A DNA stretch of 64,000 nucleotides from Whitmania pigra (Eukaryota > Annelida > Clitellata > Hirudinida > Haemopidae): assembly GCA_021613335.1 (NCBI GenBank), contig JAJTWR010000122.1, positions 62,001 to 126,000 of the forward strand, written 5' to 3'. The notes beneath the pieces are model-generated. The model saw only the letters and a list, made by a program, of their open reading frames with translations, was not told the origin of the DNA and searched no databases. The translations under genes were made by a program, and so were the position numbers. Positions 48,267-57,581 of this stretch are shown here, piece after piece. Numbering within the stretch: position 1 is the first letter of the stretch; each line of letters starts with the position of its first letter.

Positions 48267-50531
48267 TTAGCCGGTTTCCTCTGCCAGGCGCGATTGCAGG
48301 CAAATCAATGCCTGCCCCAAGGCCAGACCGCCATCATGCGCTGGGATCTGACGGTGAACCAGCACGCGCAGATCCGCCAGCTCGGCTAAACACGCGCCAA
48401 GCAGCCGGGCATTTTGAAAACAACCGCCGGTCAAGGCCACCGCCGCGGCCTTGCCTGTTTCGACCAGGATTCGCGCCTGGCGACAAAAAGCGCGGGCAAG
48501 CCCGGCATGAAAGGCGCCGGCAATATCGCCTGGCCTTATCCCGGCTGCCAGATCGGCCAGCATGGCGCGGATCATGGGGGCCGGGTCGATTTCGTTTCCG
48601 GCGAAATCGCAAGGGTATGGCGGCGCATCGCAAGCGATTGCCTCCAAGCGCATCGCCGCCTCGCCCTCATAGGTTTGGCGGGTACAGCACAGCCCAAGGG
48701 CGGCGGCAACCGCCTCGAACAAACGCCCGGTCGAAGAAGAAAGCGGTGCATTGAGTCCGGCGCGTATGGCGGCGCGCATGGCGGCCACCGGTTTACCGGC
48801 AAGCAGCCGTGCCGTGGCATCGTCAAGGGCGGCTGGCGGCAACCCGGCCTGGTCAAGACGGACAAGCAGGTTGCGCCAGGGTTCAACGGCCGCGCGGTCG
48901 CCGCCGGCAAGCGGCGCCGGGCGCAAGCTGGCGATACGCTGAAAAGAGCGGTAATTGCCCAGCAACACTTCGCCGCCCCACAGCGTCCCATCGGCGCCAA
49001 GGCCGACGCCATCCAGGACGATGGCTGCAACCGCCGGGCCGTTGGCCGGCCAGAGATTATCGCCAAGGCAGGCAGCGAGATGGGCATGGTGGTGCTGAAC
49101 GCGGGTAACAGGCAACCCCATCGCCTGCCCGATGGCGCTTGACCGGTAGCCCGGATGCAGGTCGATGGCAACCTGCTCCGGGCGGTGGTCGAATAAACCG
49201 GCGCCATCGACGATGGTCTGACGAAACTCCGCCAGCGTCAGCGCATCCTCGAGATCACCCAGATGCTGCGAGAGCAAGGCCTGGCCATCCTTGACCCAGC
49301 AGATGGCGCTTTTCATCTGACCGCCAAGCGCCAGAATGTGCGCCTGCCCGGTAAATCCAGGCGGCAAGGGCAGCATGGCGGGGGCGCGTCCGCGCGCGCG
49401 GCGCAAAACCATCGGCGGTTCGGCGCGCTCAACCCCATCCTCCAGCCGCCGCAGGATATCGCGATCGTGCAGCAGGAAACCGTCGGCGATGGCTGAGAGC
49501 TTGTCTCGCGCCTCGTCATCGCCGATGGCCTGCGGTTCGCCGGAGCGGTTGCCCGAGGTCATCACCAACACGCCGCCAAAGCCAGCCAGCAGCAAATGAT
49601 GCAACGGCGTGTAGGCCAGCATGACGCCGAGCGCGCTCATCCCCGGGGCAACCGCCGGCGGCAGGGCGCCGCGCGACGGCGCGAGCACGATCGGCGCCGC
49701 CGGGTCCCGCAGCAGCGCGCGCGCAGCGGGGCTCAGATCGACGATGGCCTCCAAATCGCCCTCGCGTCCCATGACGGCAAAGGGCTTTTCCGGCCTGCGC
49801 TTGCGCTGGCGAAGCCGGGTAAGGCTATAAACATCGCGGGCGTCGCAGGCTAGGTGAAAGCCGCCAAGCCCCTTGATGGCAACAATACCGCCGGTGCGCA
49901 AGCGGGCAACCGCCAGCGCGATCGGATCGCCCTTGCCCTCAACGCCGCCTTCCTCATAGCGCAGGCGCGGACCGCAGGCCGGGCAGGCGATCGGCTGGGC
50001 ATGAAACCGCCGGTCGGCGGGGTTGGCATATTCGGCGGCGCAATCGCCGCACATGGCAAAGCGCGACATGGCTGTGTGCTGGCGGTCATAGGGCAAAGCG
50101 CGCAGAATCGAATAGCGCGGACCGCAGCGGGTGCAATTGGTGAAAGCGTAACCCCGGCGCCGGCCATCGGCAAAGATTTCCGCATGGCAGTCCGGGCAGG
50201 TAGCGGCATCCGGGGCAACGCCAGTCCAGGAGGCGCTAACGTCACGGGCGGCATCCTCGATGGAATCGCGGATATCGAAGCCCTCGGGTAAAGCGTCGAA
50301 GCTGGCCTCGCGGCATTCCACCGCATCGATGCGCGCAAGCGGCGGCGCTGTCGTCCGCAACAGCGCGGTGAATTCGTCGAGCCTGTCCCCGGCGATATGG
50401 ATCAGCACGCCGCCCGGGTCGTTGAGCACGAAACCGCGCACGCCGCAGCGCCGGGCCAGCATCCACACGAAAGGGCGAAAACCAACCCCTTGAACCTGAC
50501 CGCGTACCCGGATGATCCGCCCGACAATCAT
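48267..50531 (-). CDS. hypF: Carbamoyltransferase HypF
   Basis: 754 residues. Makes the cyanide ligands by transferring carbamoyl from carbamoyl phosphate to HypE. Domains in order are acylphosphatase (VRGQVQGVGFRPFVW, residue 8 on), zinc-finger pair (CPDCHAEIF..NCTRCGPRY and CGDCAAEY..CPACGPRL), YrdC-like (GGIVAIKGLGGFHLACDA, near 215) and Kae1-like (VQHHHAHLAACLGDN and ALTGGCFQNARLLGACL). ATG 50531, 16 bp after a transaminase gene on the same strand. It is 234 bp upstream of hupS. Intact. Confidence 0.96.
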   Translation of the reverse strand: MIVGRIIRVRGQVQGVGFRPFVWMLARRCGVRGFVLNDPGGVLIHIAGDRLDEFTALLRTTAPPLARIDAVECREASFDALPEGFDIRDSIEDAARDVSASWTGVAPDAATCPDCHAEIFADGRRRGYAFTNCTRCGPRYSILRALPYDRQHTAMSRFAMCGDCAAEYANPADRRFHAQPIACPACGPRLRYEEGGVEGKGDPIALAVARLRTGGIVAIKGLGGFHLACDARDVYSLTRLRQRKRRPEKPFAVMGREGDLEAIVDLSPAARALLRDPAAPIVLAPSRGALPPAVAPGMSALGVMLAYTPLHHLLLAGFGGVLVMTSGNRSGEPQAIGDDEARDKLSAIADGFLLHDRDILRRLEDGVERAEPPMVLRRARGRAPAMLPLPPGFTGQAHILALGGQMKSAICWVKDGQALLSQHLGDLEDALTLAEFRQTIVDGAGLFDHRPEQVAIDLHPGYRSSAIGQAMGLPVTRVQHHHAHLAACLGDNLWPANGPAVAAIVLDGVGLGADGTLWGGEVLLGNYRSFQRIASLRPAPLAGGDRAAVEPWRNLLVRLDQAGLPPAALDDATARLLAGKPVAAMRAAIRAGLNAPLSSSTGRLFEAVAAALGLCCTRQTYEGEAAMRLEAIACDAPPYPCDFAGNEIDPAPMIRAMLADLAAGIRPGDIAGAFHAGLARAFCRQARILVETGKAAAVALTGGCFQNARLLGACLAELADLRVLVHRQIPAHDGGLALGQALICLQSRLAEETG

Positions 50532-50547
50532 GGCATCCTCGTGCCGC

Positions 50548-51417
50548 TCAATCGTTCGTCCCTTCCGCCAAGGCCATCTGGATATAAATCTTCCGCAACC
50601 TTGTCACGATCGGGCCGGGTTTACCGCTGCCGATGGGGGCGCCATCGAGACTGACGACCGGCATGACCAGAGCAGAAGCGCTGGTGAAAAAAGCCTCTGA
50701 CGCCGCCAGAGCCTCTTCTACGCTAAAGGCGCGTTCTTCCACATTCAGATCGGTTTCCGCCACCAGCGTCATCAGGGAAAGACGGGTTACCCCGGGCAAG
50801 ACCTTACGCGTGAGCGGTCGGGTGAGCAGCAGCCCCTCTCGCGTGACCATGAAAGCCGAGGAGGAAGCCCCCTCGGTAATCAACCCATCCTCGTCCACCA
50901 TCCAGGCTTCCTGCCCGCCCGCCCGCGCCGCGGCCTGTTTAGCCAGCACCTGCGGTAAAAGGGAAACCGATTTGATATCCCGCCGCGCCCACCGCAGATC
51001 GGGCACCGTCACCACGGCAGCCCCCGTAACCGCCAGCGGCGAATCGAGAATCGCTTTCGTCTGGGTGAACATCACAACATTGGGCTTCAGATCGGCGCTA
51101 TAGGCGAAATCGCGTTCCGCAACCCCGCGCGTCACCTGAATATAAACAAGGCCCTCGCGCAATGCATTGCGCGCAATCAGCTCCTTCTGAAAAGAGATCC
51201 ATTGTTCCATCGAATAAGGATTGGTAATATCGATCGCCTTCAACGAACGGTCCAAACGCGCCAGATGGGCCGCGTTATCGATGGTTCGCCGCTGCAGAAC
51301 GGCACTGACCTCATAGATCCCGTCGGCAAACAGAAAACCGCGATCCATGATCGGGAGTCTGGCTGCCGCAAAGGGAACGAACTCTCCATTTAGCAAAACA
51401 ATCCGTGACACATCCAT
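50548..51417 (-). CDS. dat: D-amino-acid transaminase (class IV PLP enzyme)
   Basis: 289 residues. Interconverts D-alanine and D-glutamate, supporting peptidoglycan synthesis. The PLP lysine lies in ARRDIKSVSLLPQVLAKQAA (near residue 146) and the phosphate-binding loop in LITEGASSSAFMV (near 178). MDRGFLFADGIYEV near residue 25 is the fold-type IV N-terminal signature. A branched-chain transaminase is a less likely alternative. Probably co-transcribed with hypF. Confidence 0.88.
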   Translation of the reverse strand: MDVSRIVLLNGEFVPFAAARLPIMDRGFLFADGIYEVSAVLQRRTIDNAAHLARLDRSLKAIDITNPYSMEQWISFQKELIARNALREGLVYIQVTRGVAERDFAYSADLKPNVVMFTQTKAILDSPLAVTGAAVVTVPDLRWARRDIKSVSLLPQVLAKQAAARAGGQEAWMVDEDGLITEGASSSAFMVTREGLLLTRPLTRKVLPGVTRLSLMTLVAETDLNVEERAFSVEEALAASEAFFTSASALVMPVVSLDGAPIGSGKPGPIVTRLRKIYIQMALAEGTND

Positions 51418-51537
51418 CTCCCCTGCGATTACGGGCGTCGCTCTTTTCCCAAAAACGCCGGCCGCTCTCTCAGCCCGTCCGATGTCTCTCCTGCGGATCC
51501 TGGCATAAGCCGGAAGCGGATCAATGAGAAAGGATTT

Positions 51538-51810
51538 GGACGCCTCCTGAAAACTGACGTTGTTGACGCTTTTGCGATTCCATTGTCCTTGTCAATAGGT
51601 GGAGGGATTGATGAAGGGTCAAGTCGGTTTCTGGGATTTCGAACACAGTCTTGAAGCTCTGTCAGCGCAACGCGATCCGCTGGAGAAACTGGAACGGACG
51701 GTCTGCTTTGAGCGCTTCCGCCCGTCTCTGAACAGGGCGGTTCGGCGTTCCGATCCCTCGAAGGGTGGCCGAGCCGGATTCGATGTGGCGCTGAAGTTCA
51801 AGATGCTGGC
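51538..51810 (+). mobile_element. IS5-family element, copy C, 5' remnant
   Basis: The left end GGACGCCTCCTGAAAACTG (51538) resembles the ends of copies A and B. ATG 51611 gives MKGQVGFWDFEHSLEALSAQ, then SKGGRAGFDVALKFKM, the same transposase N-terminus. The element stops abruptly at about 51810, where tRNA-like sequence begins. Confidence 0.75.
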
Positions 51811-51861
51811 GCTATCTTGACATCGTAGGGGTCACAGGTTCAATCCCGGGCGATCCCACCA
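51811..51861 (+). tRNA. tRNA-Val(GAC) 3' remnant
   Basis: Sequence resembling the 3' half of alphaproteobacterial tRNA-Val: anticodon loop TTGACAT (51817-51823, anticodon GAC), CGTAG anticodon-stem strand, GGTTCAATC T-loop and an encoded CCA end (51859-51861). The acceptor 5' strand and D-arm are missing, replaced by the truncated IS5 copy C, and the T-stem no longer pairs well. Not a functional tRNA. Confidence 0.6.
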
Positions 51862-51895
51862 AGGTTTTCAATGACTTAAAGATTTTAACTCGCGA

Positions 51896-52231
51896 CTATG
51901 AAAGTTCAATTGAACAGGCAAGCTCACCGGCCCTTCTGGCGCGGGTGGTGAGTTGCCACTTCAGAACGTCCATGAATTGCGGATAATGCCGTTTCAGGAT
52001 GCAGAACAGCGTTGGCACATCTTTCGAACGGTCGTTGATGATCTCTGCTTTCGGACGCCGGGACCGGCGAAAGAAGACCCCGCCCATGCCGACGAACGGT
52101 TCGGCGTAAAGATCATGCTCGATTGCGTCGATTCGCTCGACGATGCGTTTGGCCAGCGATCGCTTGCCGCCAAAATAGGGGCTGGCGGGTTGGCGGGGGA
52201 AAACGGAAATCGGGTTGGACTCGACAATCAT
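51896..52231 (-). pseudogene. D12-class DNA adenine methylase, N-terminal fragment
   Basis: From ATG 52231: PASPYFGGKRSLAKRIVERI then LYAEPFVGMGGVFFRRSRRP, matching the SAM-binding (FxGxG) start of phage-type Dam/D12 methylases, with INDRSKDVPTLFCIL following. The frame stops at 51896 after 111 codons, before the catalytic DPPY motif. Fragment of a prophage gene. Confidence 0.7.
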
Positions 52232-52299
52232 CTTTGTGCTCTTAAAAAGTTGCCCCTGCGGAGGTAGGCGGGCGCTTCGGCGTGCGAGGCGCTGTCCTC

Positions 52300-52333
52300 G
52301 CGGTTCCGGGCTGTTGCCGCAGCCCGGAACCGC
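52300..52333. repeat. Perfect 14-bp hairpin
   Basis: GCGGTTCCGGGCTG (52300-52313) and CAGCCCGGAACCGC (52320-52333) flank a 6-nt loop TTGCCG. There is no T tract, so it is not a standard terminator. It lies 21 bp before the target duplication of IS256 copy 2. Confidence 0.75.
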
Positions 52334-52354
52334 CTCATGGGGCGGGCAGGTATC

Positions 52355-53718
52355 GGTCGTGTCCCCATCCGTGGTGTAGGTGATCAGTTGTCACTAGCGA
52401 TCTCCGGGTAGGGTCGGGTTGCGAGACGCGCACCTAACCAGAGGATCACCGATGACCAACGAGATGATGAGCCTTCGCACGCTGGTGGAGAAGACCCCCG
52501 ACGCGGATATCCTACGCGAGATGATCGGCTTTGCGGCCAAGCGCCTGATGGAGATGGAGGTCGGCAGCCTGACGGGCGCCGGCTACGGCGAGAAGAGCCC
52601 CGACCGGCTGGCGCAGCGCAATGGCTACCGGGACCGGGCCTGGGAGACACGCGCCGGAACCGTCGAGCTGCGCATCCCCAAGCTGCGCCATGGAAGTTAC
52701 TTCCCTGGCTTCCTGGAGCCGCGGCGGCTGGCCGAGAAGGCCCTGACAGCCGTGATCCAGGAAGCCTACGTCCAGGGTATCTCGACGCGCTCGGTCGATG
52801 ATCTCGTCAAGGCGCTGGGCATGAGCGGCATCTCGAAGAGCCAGGTCAGCCGGCTGTGCGAAGAGATCGACGGCAAGGTGAAGGCCTTCCTCGAGCGGCC
52901 GATTGAGGGCGACTGGCCCTATCTGTGGGTCGATGCGACTTACGTGAAGGTGCGCCAAGCCGGGCGCATCGTCTCGGTGGCCGTCATCGTGGCGGTCGGG
53001 GTGAACACCGACGGCCGGCGCGAGGTGCTGGGCATGGATATCGGTCCATCGGAAGCCGAGACGTTCTGGACAGCCTTCCTGCGCAAGCTGGCGCGACGCG
53101 GCCTGCGCGGCGTGAAGCTTGTCGTCTCGGATGCCCACGAGGGCCTCAAGGCCGCTGTGTCGAAGGTTTTGACCGCCACCTGGCAGCGCTGCCGGGTGCA
53201 CTTCATGCGCAACGCCCTTGCCCATGCGGGGCGCAGCGGCCGGCGCGTCGTCTCCGCCTTCATCGCCACGGCCTTCGCCCAAGATGACGCCGAGGCGGCG
53301 AGCGCCCAATGGAGGCGCGTCGCCGACCAGATCCGCCCCAAGGTCTCCAAGCTTGCCGCCTTGATGGACGAGGCGGAGCCCGATGTGCTGGCCTACATGA
53401 GCTTTCCGCCGCAGCACCGCACCAAGCTGCACTCGACAAACCCGCTGGAGCGTCTCAATGGCGAAATCAAGCGGCGCACCGAGGTCGTCGGGATCTTCCC
53501 CAACGAGGCCGCTATCGTCCGCCTCGTCGGCGCGATCCTGCTCGAACAGAACGACGAGTGGGCCGTGCAACGCGCCCGCTATATGACGCTGGAAACCATC
53601 GCTCCTTTCGGCGATGATCCCACCGTCATCCTGCCCGTCGCGGCAGCCTGACCGGTTCGGCGCTGCCCCAGGACGCTGCCCAAGCTCGGCCACCTACACC
53701 ACGGATGGGGACAGGACC
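52355..53718 (+). mobile_element. IS256-family element, copy 2
   Basis: 1364 bp with the same 28-bp terminal repeats as copy 1, flanked by a perfect 8-bp target duplication CAGGTATC (52347-52354 and 53719-53726). This fixes the element boundaries. Insertion is recent, judging from the perfect duplication and near identity with copy 1. Confidence 0.95.
52419..53651 (+). CDS. IS256-family (mutator-type) transposase, copy 2
   Basis: 410 residues, intact, with the same Asp-Asp-Glu segments as copy 1 ([35 protein letters not shown]). It has His instead of Gln near residue 92 (RHGSYFPG) and otherwise appears identical. The internal ATG 52452 may be the actual start. Confidence 0.93.
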   Translation: MRDAHLTRGSPMTNEMMSLRTLVEKTPDADILREMIGFAAKRLMEMEVGSLTGAGYGEKSPDRLAQRNGYRDRAWETRAGTVELRIPKLRHGSYFPGFLEPRRLAEKALTAVIQEAYVQGISTRSVDDLVKALGMSGISKSQVSRLCEEIDGKVKAFLERPIEGDWPYLWVDATYVKVRQAGRIVSVAVIVAVGVNTDGRREVLGMDIGPSEAETFWTAFLRKLARRGLRGVKLVVSDAHEGLKAAVSKVLTATWQRCRVHFMRNALAHAGRSGRRVVSAFIATAFAQDDAEAASAQWRRVADQIRPKVSKLAALMDEAEPDVLAYMSFPPQHRTKLHSTNPLERLNGEIKRRTEVVGIFPNEAAIVRLVGAILLEQNDEWAVQRARYMTLETIAPFGDDPTVILPVAAA

Positions 53719-53726
53719 CAGGTATC

Positions 53727-54480
53727 CGTTTTCGCGGCGTCGCATGCAGCTCTGGCGGAGCATATCGTCGAGCTTCGCCGCCAACGTCGGACGGGCAAAC
53801 ACATCGCTATGGAAACAGGTATCTCCCCTGCCACGGTCAGTCGCGTTCTCAAGCGTGCCGGGCTGTCGCGGATGAAGGACATCGGCCCCGCCGAGCCAAT
53901 CGTGCGCTGTGAATATGCCGAGCCTGGAGGCATGGTCCATCTCGATATCGAACGCCTTGGCCGCTTCGATCGCGTCGGCCACCGGATCGCCGGTGATCGG
54001 ACAGGCCAGAGCAATTCCCGCGCGGTTGTCTGGGAATATGTTCACGTCTGCGTCGATGATGCCTCCCGCCTCGCCTTTACCGACATTTTCCCGGACGAAA
54101 AGGCCGTGAGCGCAATAGCCTTCCTTAAAGCGGCCATTGCTTATTACGAAAGCTTCGTCATCACCGTAACTCGCGTCATGACCGACAAGGGAGCCTGCTA
54201 TAGAGCGAAGGACTTCGCCAGGATGTGCAGGGATCTCCGCCTCAAACGCATCCGCGCCAAACCCTATACGCCAAAAACCAACGGCAAGGCTGAACGCTTC
54301 ATCCAGACCGCGCTTAAGGAATGGGCTATGCTTGTGCTTATCCCTGCTCTGAACACCGGGAAAAGCATCTGCCATATTGGACGCATATGTATAATTGGCA
54401 TCGACCGGACAGCGCTTTAAAATCAAAAACGCACATCCGTTGCCTCCACCTGAACCGGAACAACCTGTTGAGGCTCCACA
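53727..54480 (+). pseudogene. IS481-family transposase, truncated and frameshifted
   Basis: The N-terminal part is missing at the right border of IS256 copy 2. The remainder shows ELRRQRRTGKHIAMETGISP (HTH), HLDIERLGRFDRVGHRIAGD (first Asp), VMTDKGACYRAKDFARMC (second Asp) and PYTPKTNGKAERFIQTALKE (Glu). Near 54320 the frame changes; the C-terminal MYNWHRPDSALKSKT and LNRNNLLRLHT are in the frame ending at 54545. Different subtype from the 17.1-kb fragment. Confidence 0.8.
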
Positions 54481-54516
54481 CGACCGGCTATCCAGGACAT
54501 TGTCTTCTCCTTTTGC

Positions 54517-55100
54517 TCACAAGGCCAGATCGATCGGCTGGCTGAGATCGGCTGCGGCATAACCGACCTGGAAAGCGGTCAGCATACCAGCAGCGCCGCC
54601 GCCGCGATGCCGATCCAGGCGGTCAGATGGCGGGCGTTTGCCGGCGTTATCGGAGCGCGCGCCCGGCGGGCCGGCGTCGGCAGGTCGAGCGGCAGGCGAA
54701 TCGAGGCCGAGCCGTTCTCTGGCGGAACGGCAAGAGCGCTGTCCGGCGCATTCTCCAAGGCGGCGGCGGCGATCTTTTTGCGTCGCAAGGTTTCGAGCGT
54801 TACCGAGCGGGCGATCGGCGACAGCCAGGTAGCGATAGCGGCGCGGGCTGGATCGTATTGGCGGATCAGGCGATAATCGCTGCGGCACAGGCGCAGGAAC
54901 ACATCCTGGGTCGGATCGTTGGCGTTCGCCATATCCAAACCTGCCCGGCGCAAAGTGGCATGGATAGCGCCATGGATAGCGCCATGGATCACGCTGGCGA
55001 AATGACCGACGAAGCGTTCCCAAGCGGATTTGTCGCCGCCGATCGGTTTGTTTTTCTCGAAAGCGTCCACCACGCCGATTCCCCTCATAGCGGCAGTCAT
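54517..55100 (-). pseudogene. ECF sigma factor lacking region 4
   Basis: ATG 55100 overlaps the amidase stop. Region 2 is recognisable: DMANANDPTQDVFLRLCRSD and RAAIATWLSPIARSVTLETL. After LPLDLPTPAR the expected region 4 helix-turn-helix is absent, replaced by a short segment with one hydrophobic helix (LTAWIGIAAAALLVC, stop 54579); a further C-terminal piece AFQVGYAAADLSQPIDLAL is in another frame ending at 54517. This suggests a deletion joining sigma and anti-sigma genes. A 12-bp tandem repeat sits within region 2. Confidence 0.55.
54960..54989. repeat. 12-bp tandem repeat in the sigma-factor remnant
   Basis: ATGGATAGCGCC occurs twice in tandem (54960-54983), followed by a partial third copy ATGGATCACG. 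On the coding strand it gives the repeated HGAI peptide, not a usual feature of sigma region 2. Confidence 0.7.
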
Positions 55101-56551
55101 CAACCCCTCGCGATCCGCTGCGTCATGCTTGTTTCATCGGATCGATCGGACGGGCAAGGGATTGTCCCGAGAACGCCCCCCTCGCACCAAGCGGCCGTTG
55201 AGAGCAGTTCAGCAGCCTCGCCAAAAGGCTTGCCCACCAGCTGCAGACCGACTGGAAGTCCGGCGGGCGTGCGACCGCAGGGAATCGAGATCGCGGGACA
55301 GCCGCAGACCGTGATGGCATAGCCCAATACCAGCCAGTCCAGATAGGTCGTCAGCTTTTGACCGTCTATTCGCTCAACATAACGCTGTTCTACCGGAAAC
55401 GGTTCGACCGGCGCCGTTGGAGCGATCAAAACGCCGTAGCGATCCAGAAACTCCAGCATTGCAAGGCGCACGCGCGCCCTGTCCGCCTCCGCGTCGGCGA
55501 GGTCGCGCGCCGTAAGCTTCAGCCCCTGCTCAATGTTCCAGACCACACCTCTGGCCTCAGCATCTCGCGGTGGCGTTCGAGCGCTTCGCGCCGCAACGCC
55601 GCGAACTGGAAATGCGCGCAAGGTGCGAAAGGCCGGGTCGCTGGCGGCGAGATCCGGGCAGGCTTCGTCGAGAAGCAACCCTGAAGCCGCCAACTTGTCG
55701 AGCGCCTGACCGACTGTGAACTGAACGACGCGATCCACGACGGCCATGCCGAGCGTCATGCTGAACCCTGCTCGAGGGGGGCGACGCGGCGCTTGCGCTG
55801 CCCTCAGAAAGGATGGGGCGTTGCGGGGCCGCGACAGCGGATCGCGCGAATCGAAGCGAGCCATCCCGTCCAGCGCCAGAGCCGCGTCTTCCACATTGCG
55901 CGCCAAAGGGCCCATCACCGACAGCGTCTGCCCGGGCAAGGCGCTTGGGCCCTGCGGCGTCAATCCGGGCGTTGGCCGCAACCCCACCACATTGCAGAAG
56001 GCTGCCGGATACCGTAGCGAACATGCGAAATCCGACCCTTGCGCCAGAAAGGCCATGCCCGTTGCAACAGCGACAGCAGCTCCACCGGATGAACCGGCGG
56101 CCGATCGCGACAGATCCCATGGGTTCAGTGTGCGCCCGAAAACCTCATTGAAGGTGTTGGCGCCGGCTTCGAACTCCGGCGTATTCGATTTCGCGAAAAT
56201 GACGCCGCCTTCCGCCTCTATCGCTTCGACGATATAGTCCGATATCTCGGTAACGCGATCGGCGTAGGCAAGCGACCCCCATGTTGTCCGCACGCCGGAA
56301 ACGGCAGCAGAATCTTTGATCGGCCATGGCAGACCGGCGAACAATCCCCGATCGGCGACGGGCAATTCCTCCAGCCGTCTTGCAGAGCGTTCCGCACGAT
56401 CGAAGCACAGCGTTGGCAACGCATTGACGACGGGGTCCACGGCTTGCGTGCGCAGACGCAGGCTGGCGAGCAGCTCGCGGGGCGATATCTCGCCGCTTTT
56501 CAGCCGTTCCACAGCCGCCACGGCGGTCCACATCCAGGCAGTATCGGTCAT
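55100..56551 (-). CDS. Amidase (amidase-signature family)
   Basis: 483 residues from ATG 56551. Ser-cisSer-Lys hydrolase that releases ammonia from an amide. The Lys is in PWPIKDSAAVSG (near residue 80), the cis-Ser in AAGSSGGAAVAVATG (near 155), and the nucleophile Ser in GSDFACSLRYPAAF, where the usual GSDTGGSIR has become DFACS. The substrate is not evident; proximity to malonyl-CoA genes recalls malonamidase in mat operons. Divergent from an IclR regulator. Intact. Confidence 0.85.
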   Translation of the reverse strand: MTDTAWMWTAVAAVERLKSGEISPRELLASLRLRTQAVDPVVNALPTLCFDRAERSARRLEELPVADRGLFAGLPWPIKDSAAVSGVRTTWGSLAYADRVTEISDYIVEAIEAEGGVIFAKSNTPEFEAGANTFNEVFGRTLNPWDLSRSAAGSSGGAAVAVATGMAFLAQGSDFACSLRYPAAFCNVVGLRPTPGLTPQGPSALPGQTLSVMGPLARNVEDAALALDGMARFDSRDPLSRPRNAPSFLRAAQAPRRPPRAGFSMTLGMAVVDRVVQFTVGQALDKLAASGLLLDEACPDLAASDPAFRTLRAFPVRGVAARSARTPPRDAEARGVVWNIEQGLKLTARDLADAEADRARVRLAMLEFLDRYGVLIAPTAPVEPFPVEQRYVERIDGQKLTTYLDWLVLGYAITVCGCPAISIPCGRTPAGLPVGLQLVGKPFGEAAELLSTAAWCEGGVLGTIPCPSDRSDETSMTQRIARG

Positions 56552-56662
56552 CGTAGCCTCTCGATGGCATTCTTTCGTATATTCAATATCGCATCCATTG
56601 AGCGGACGAGTATTATTGCTTATGTATGTGCGTATGTTTTCAACGCAAAGCGGTTTCCCTAA

Positions 56663-57517
56663 GTGATAAATCTTCCTCGCAATCCGCAAGATGCGACGCC
56701 CGCAAAGAGGTCAGCGAAAAAAAATCACCTGAAAAACGGAGATGAAGGCGGCGCTGAGAATCCGCTGCGCGGCATGGCCCGCTCCTTCGCCGTCCTCGAC
56801 TTCCTTGCCGCCTCGCCCGGGCGCGTCGTCGACGTCATGCGCAGTCTCAACCTGCCGTGGGCGACCGTGCACCGCACGATCATTCACTTGGAGAAGTCGC
56901 AGTTTCTCCGCCGCGATCCGGAGACCAACCGCTACGAGATTGGCCCCAGGCTTTGGCATATAGGCTCTGCCTATCTCGCCAATCATCGCGTACTGCGAGT
57001 GGCGATGCCATACCTCGCGCGCCTTGAGGGCGAGGAAGGCATCGCCATGCAGGTCGCCGAACGCATCGGCTGGCATTCGGTGGCGATCTATTCGCACCAG
57101 CGCGTCGATGAGGATATCACCAAGGTGCACTACGGTTACCATTTCCCGCTCCATTGCGGCTCGAAAGGCCAGGTATTGCTGGCAAATGAGGACCCGGAAT
57201 TCATCGAGGAATATCTCCAGCGGGATCTTAAGCGCCTGACGCCAGACACCATTACCGACGCAACCAGGCTACGGGCTGTTCTGGAACGGATCCGCCATAA
57301 TGGCCTGGCGCTGACAATAGGGGACGTGCAGCCTTTCACGGGATCGATCGCCGCGCCGATCCGGGACGCAAGCGGTCGCACCATCGCGTGCATCTCCTTC
57401 GTCTTCAAAAAGACCCTGCCCAAGAACGGCAAACGTCTCGACGATCTCAACGATAAACTCCTGCGGGCGACCCATTCGATAAGCATAGACCTCGGCTGGC
57501 GTCCCGGCCAAAGATGA
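56663..57517 (+). CDS. IclR-family transcriptional regulator
   Basis: 284 residues from GTG 56663. An N-terminal winged helix (ARSFAVLDFLAASPGRVVDV, then LNLPWATVHRTIIHLEKSQF) and C-terminal ligand domain (HVPLHCGSKGQ-like FPLHCGSKGQVLLANEDPEF). The divergent spacer to the amidase is 111 bp, so it probably controls amidase and perhaps the creatininase and mat genes. Intact. Confidence 0.85.
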   Translation: MINLPRNPQDATPAKRSAKKNHLKNGDEGGAENPLRGMARSFAVLDFLAASPGRVVDVMRSLNLPWATVHRTIIHLEKSQFLRRDPETNRYEIGPRLWHIGSAYLANHRVLRVAMPYLARLEGEEGIAMQVAERIGWHSVAIYSHQRVDEDITKVHYGYHFPLHCGSKGQVLLANEDPEFIEEYLQRDLKRLTPDTITDATRLRAVLERIRHNGLALTIGDVQPFTGSIAAPIRDASGRTIACISFVFKKTLPKNGKRLDDLNDKLLRATHSISIDLGWRPGQR

Positions 57518-57581
57518 CGCCAGAGCCGCCCCGTCACGGGCCGACCGCGGCTCTTGGCGCGGGTGTGCGCCTGCAGGTCCG

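Noticed and set aside
52512..53693. 393-codon minus-strand open frame across IS256 copy 2 (and the same at 24161-25342)
   Set aside because: It is exactly antisense to a well-supported transposase, and long antisense frames are common in GC-rich DNA; no family pattern.
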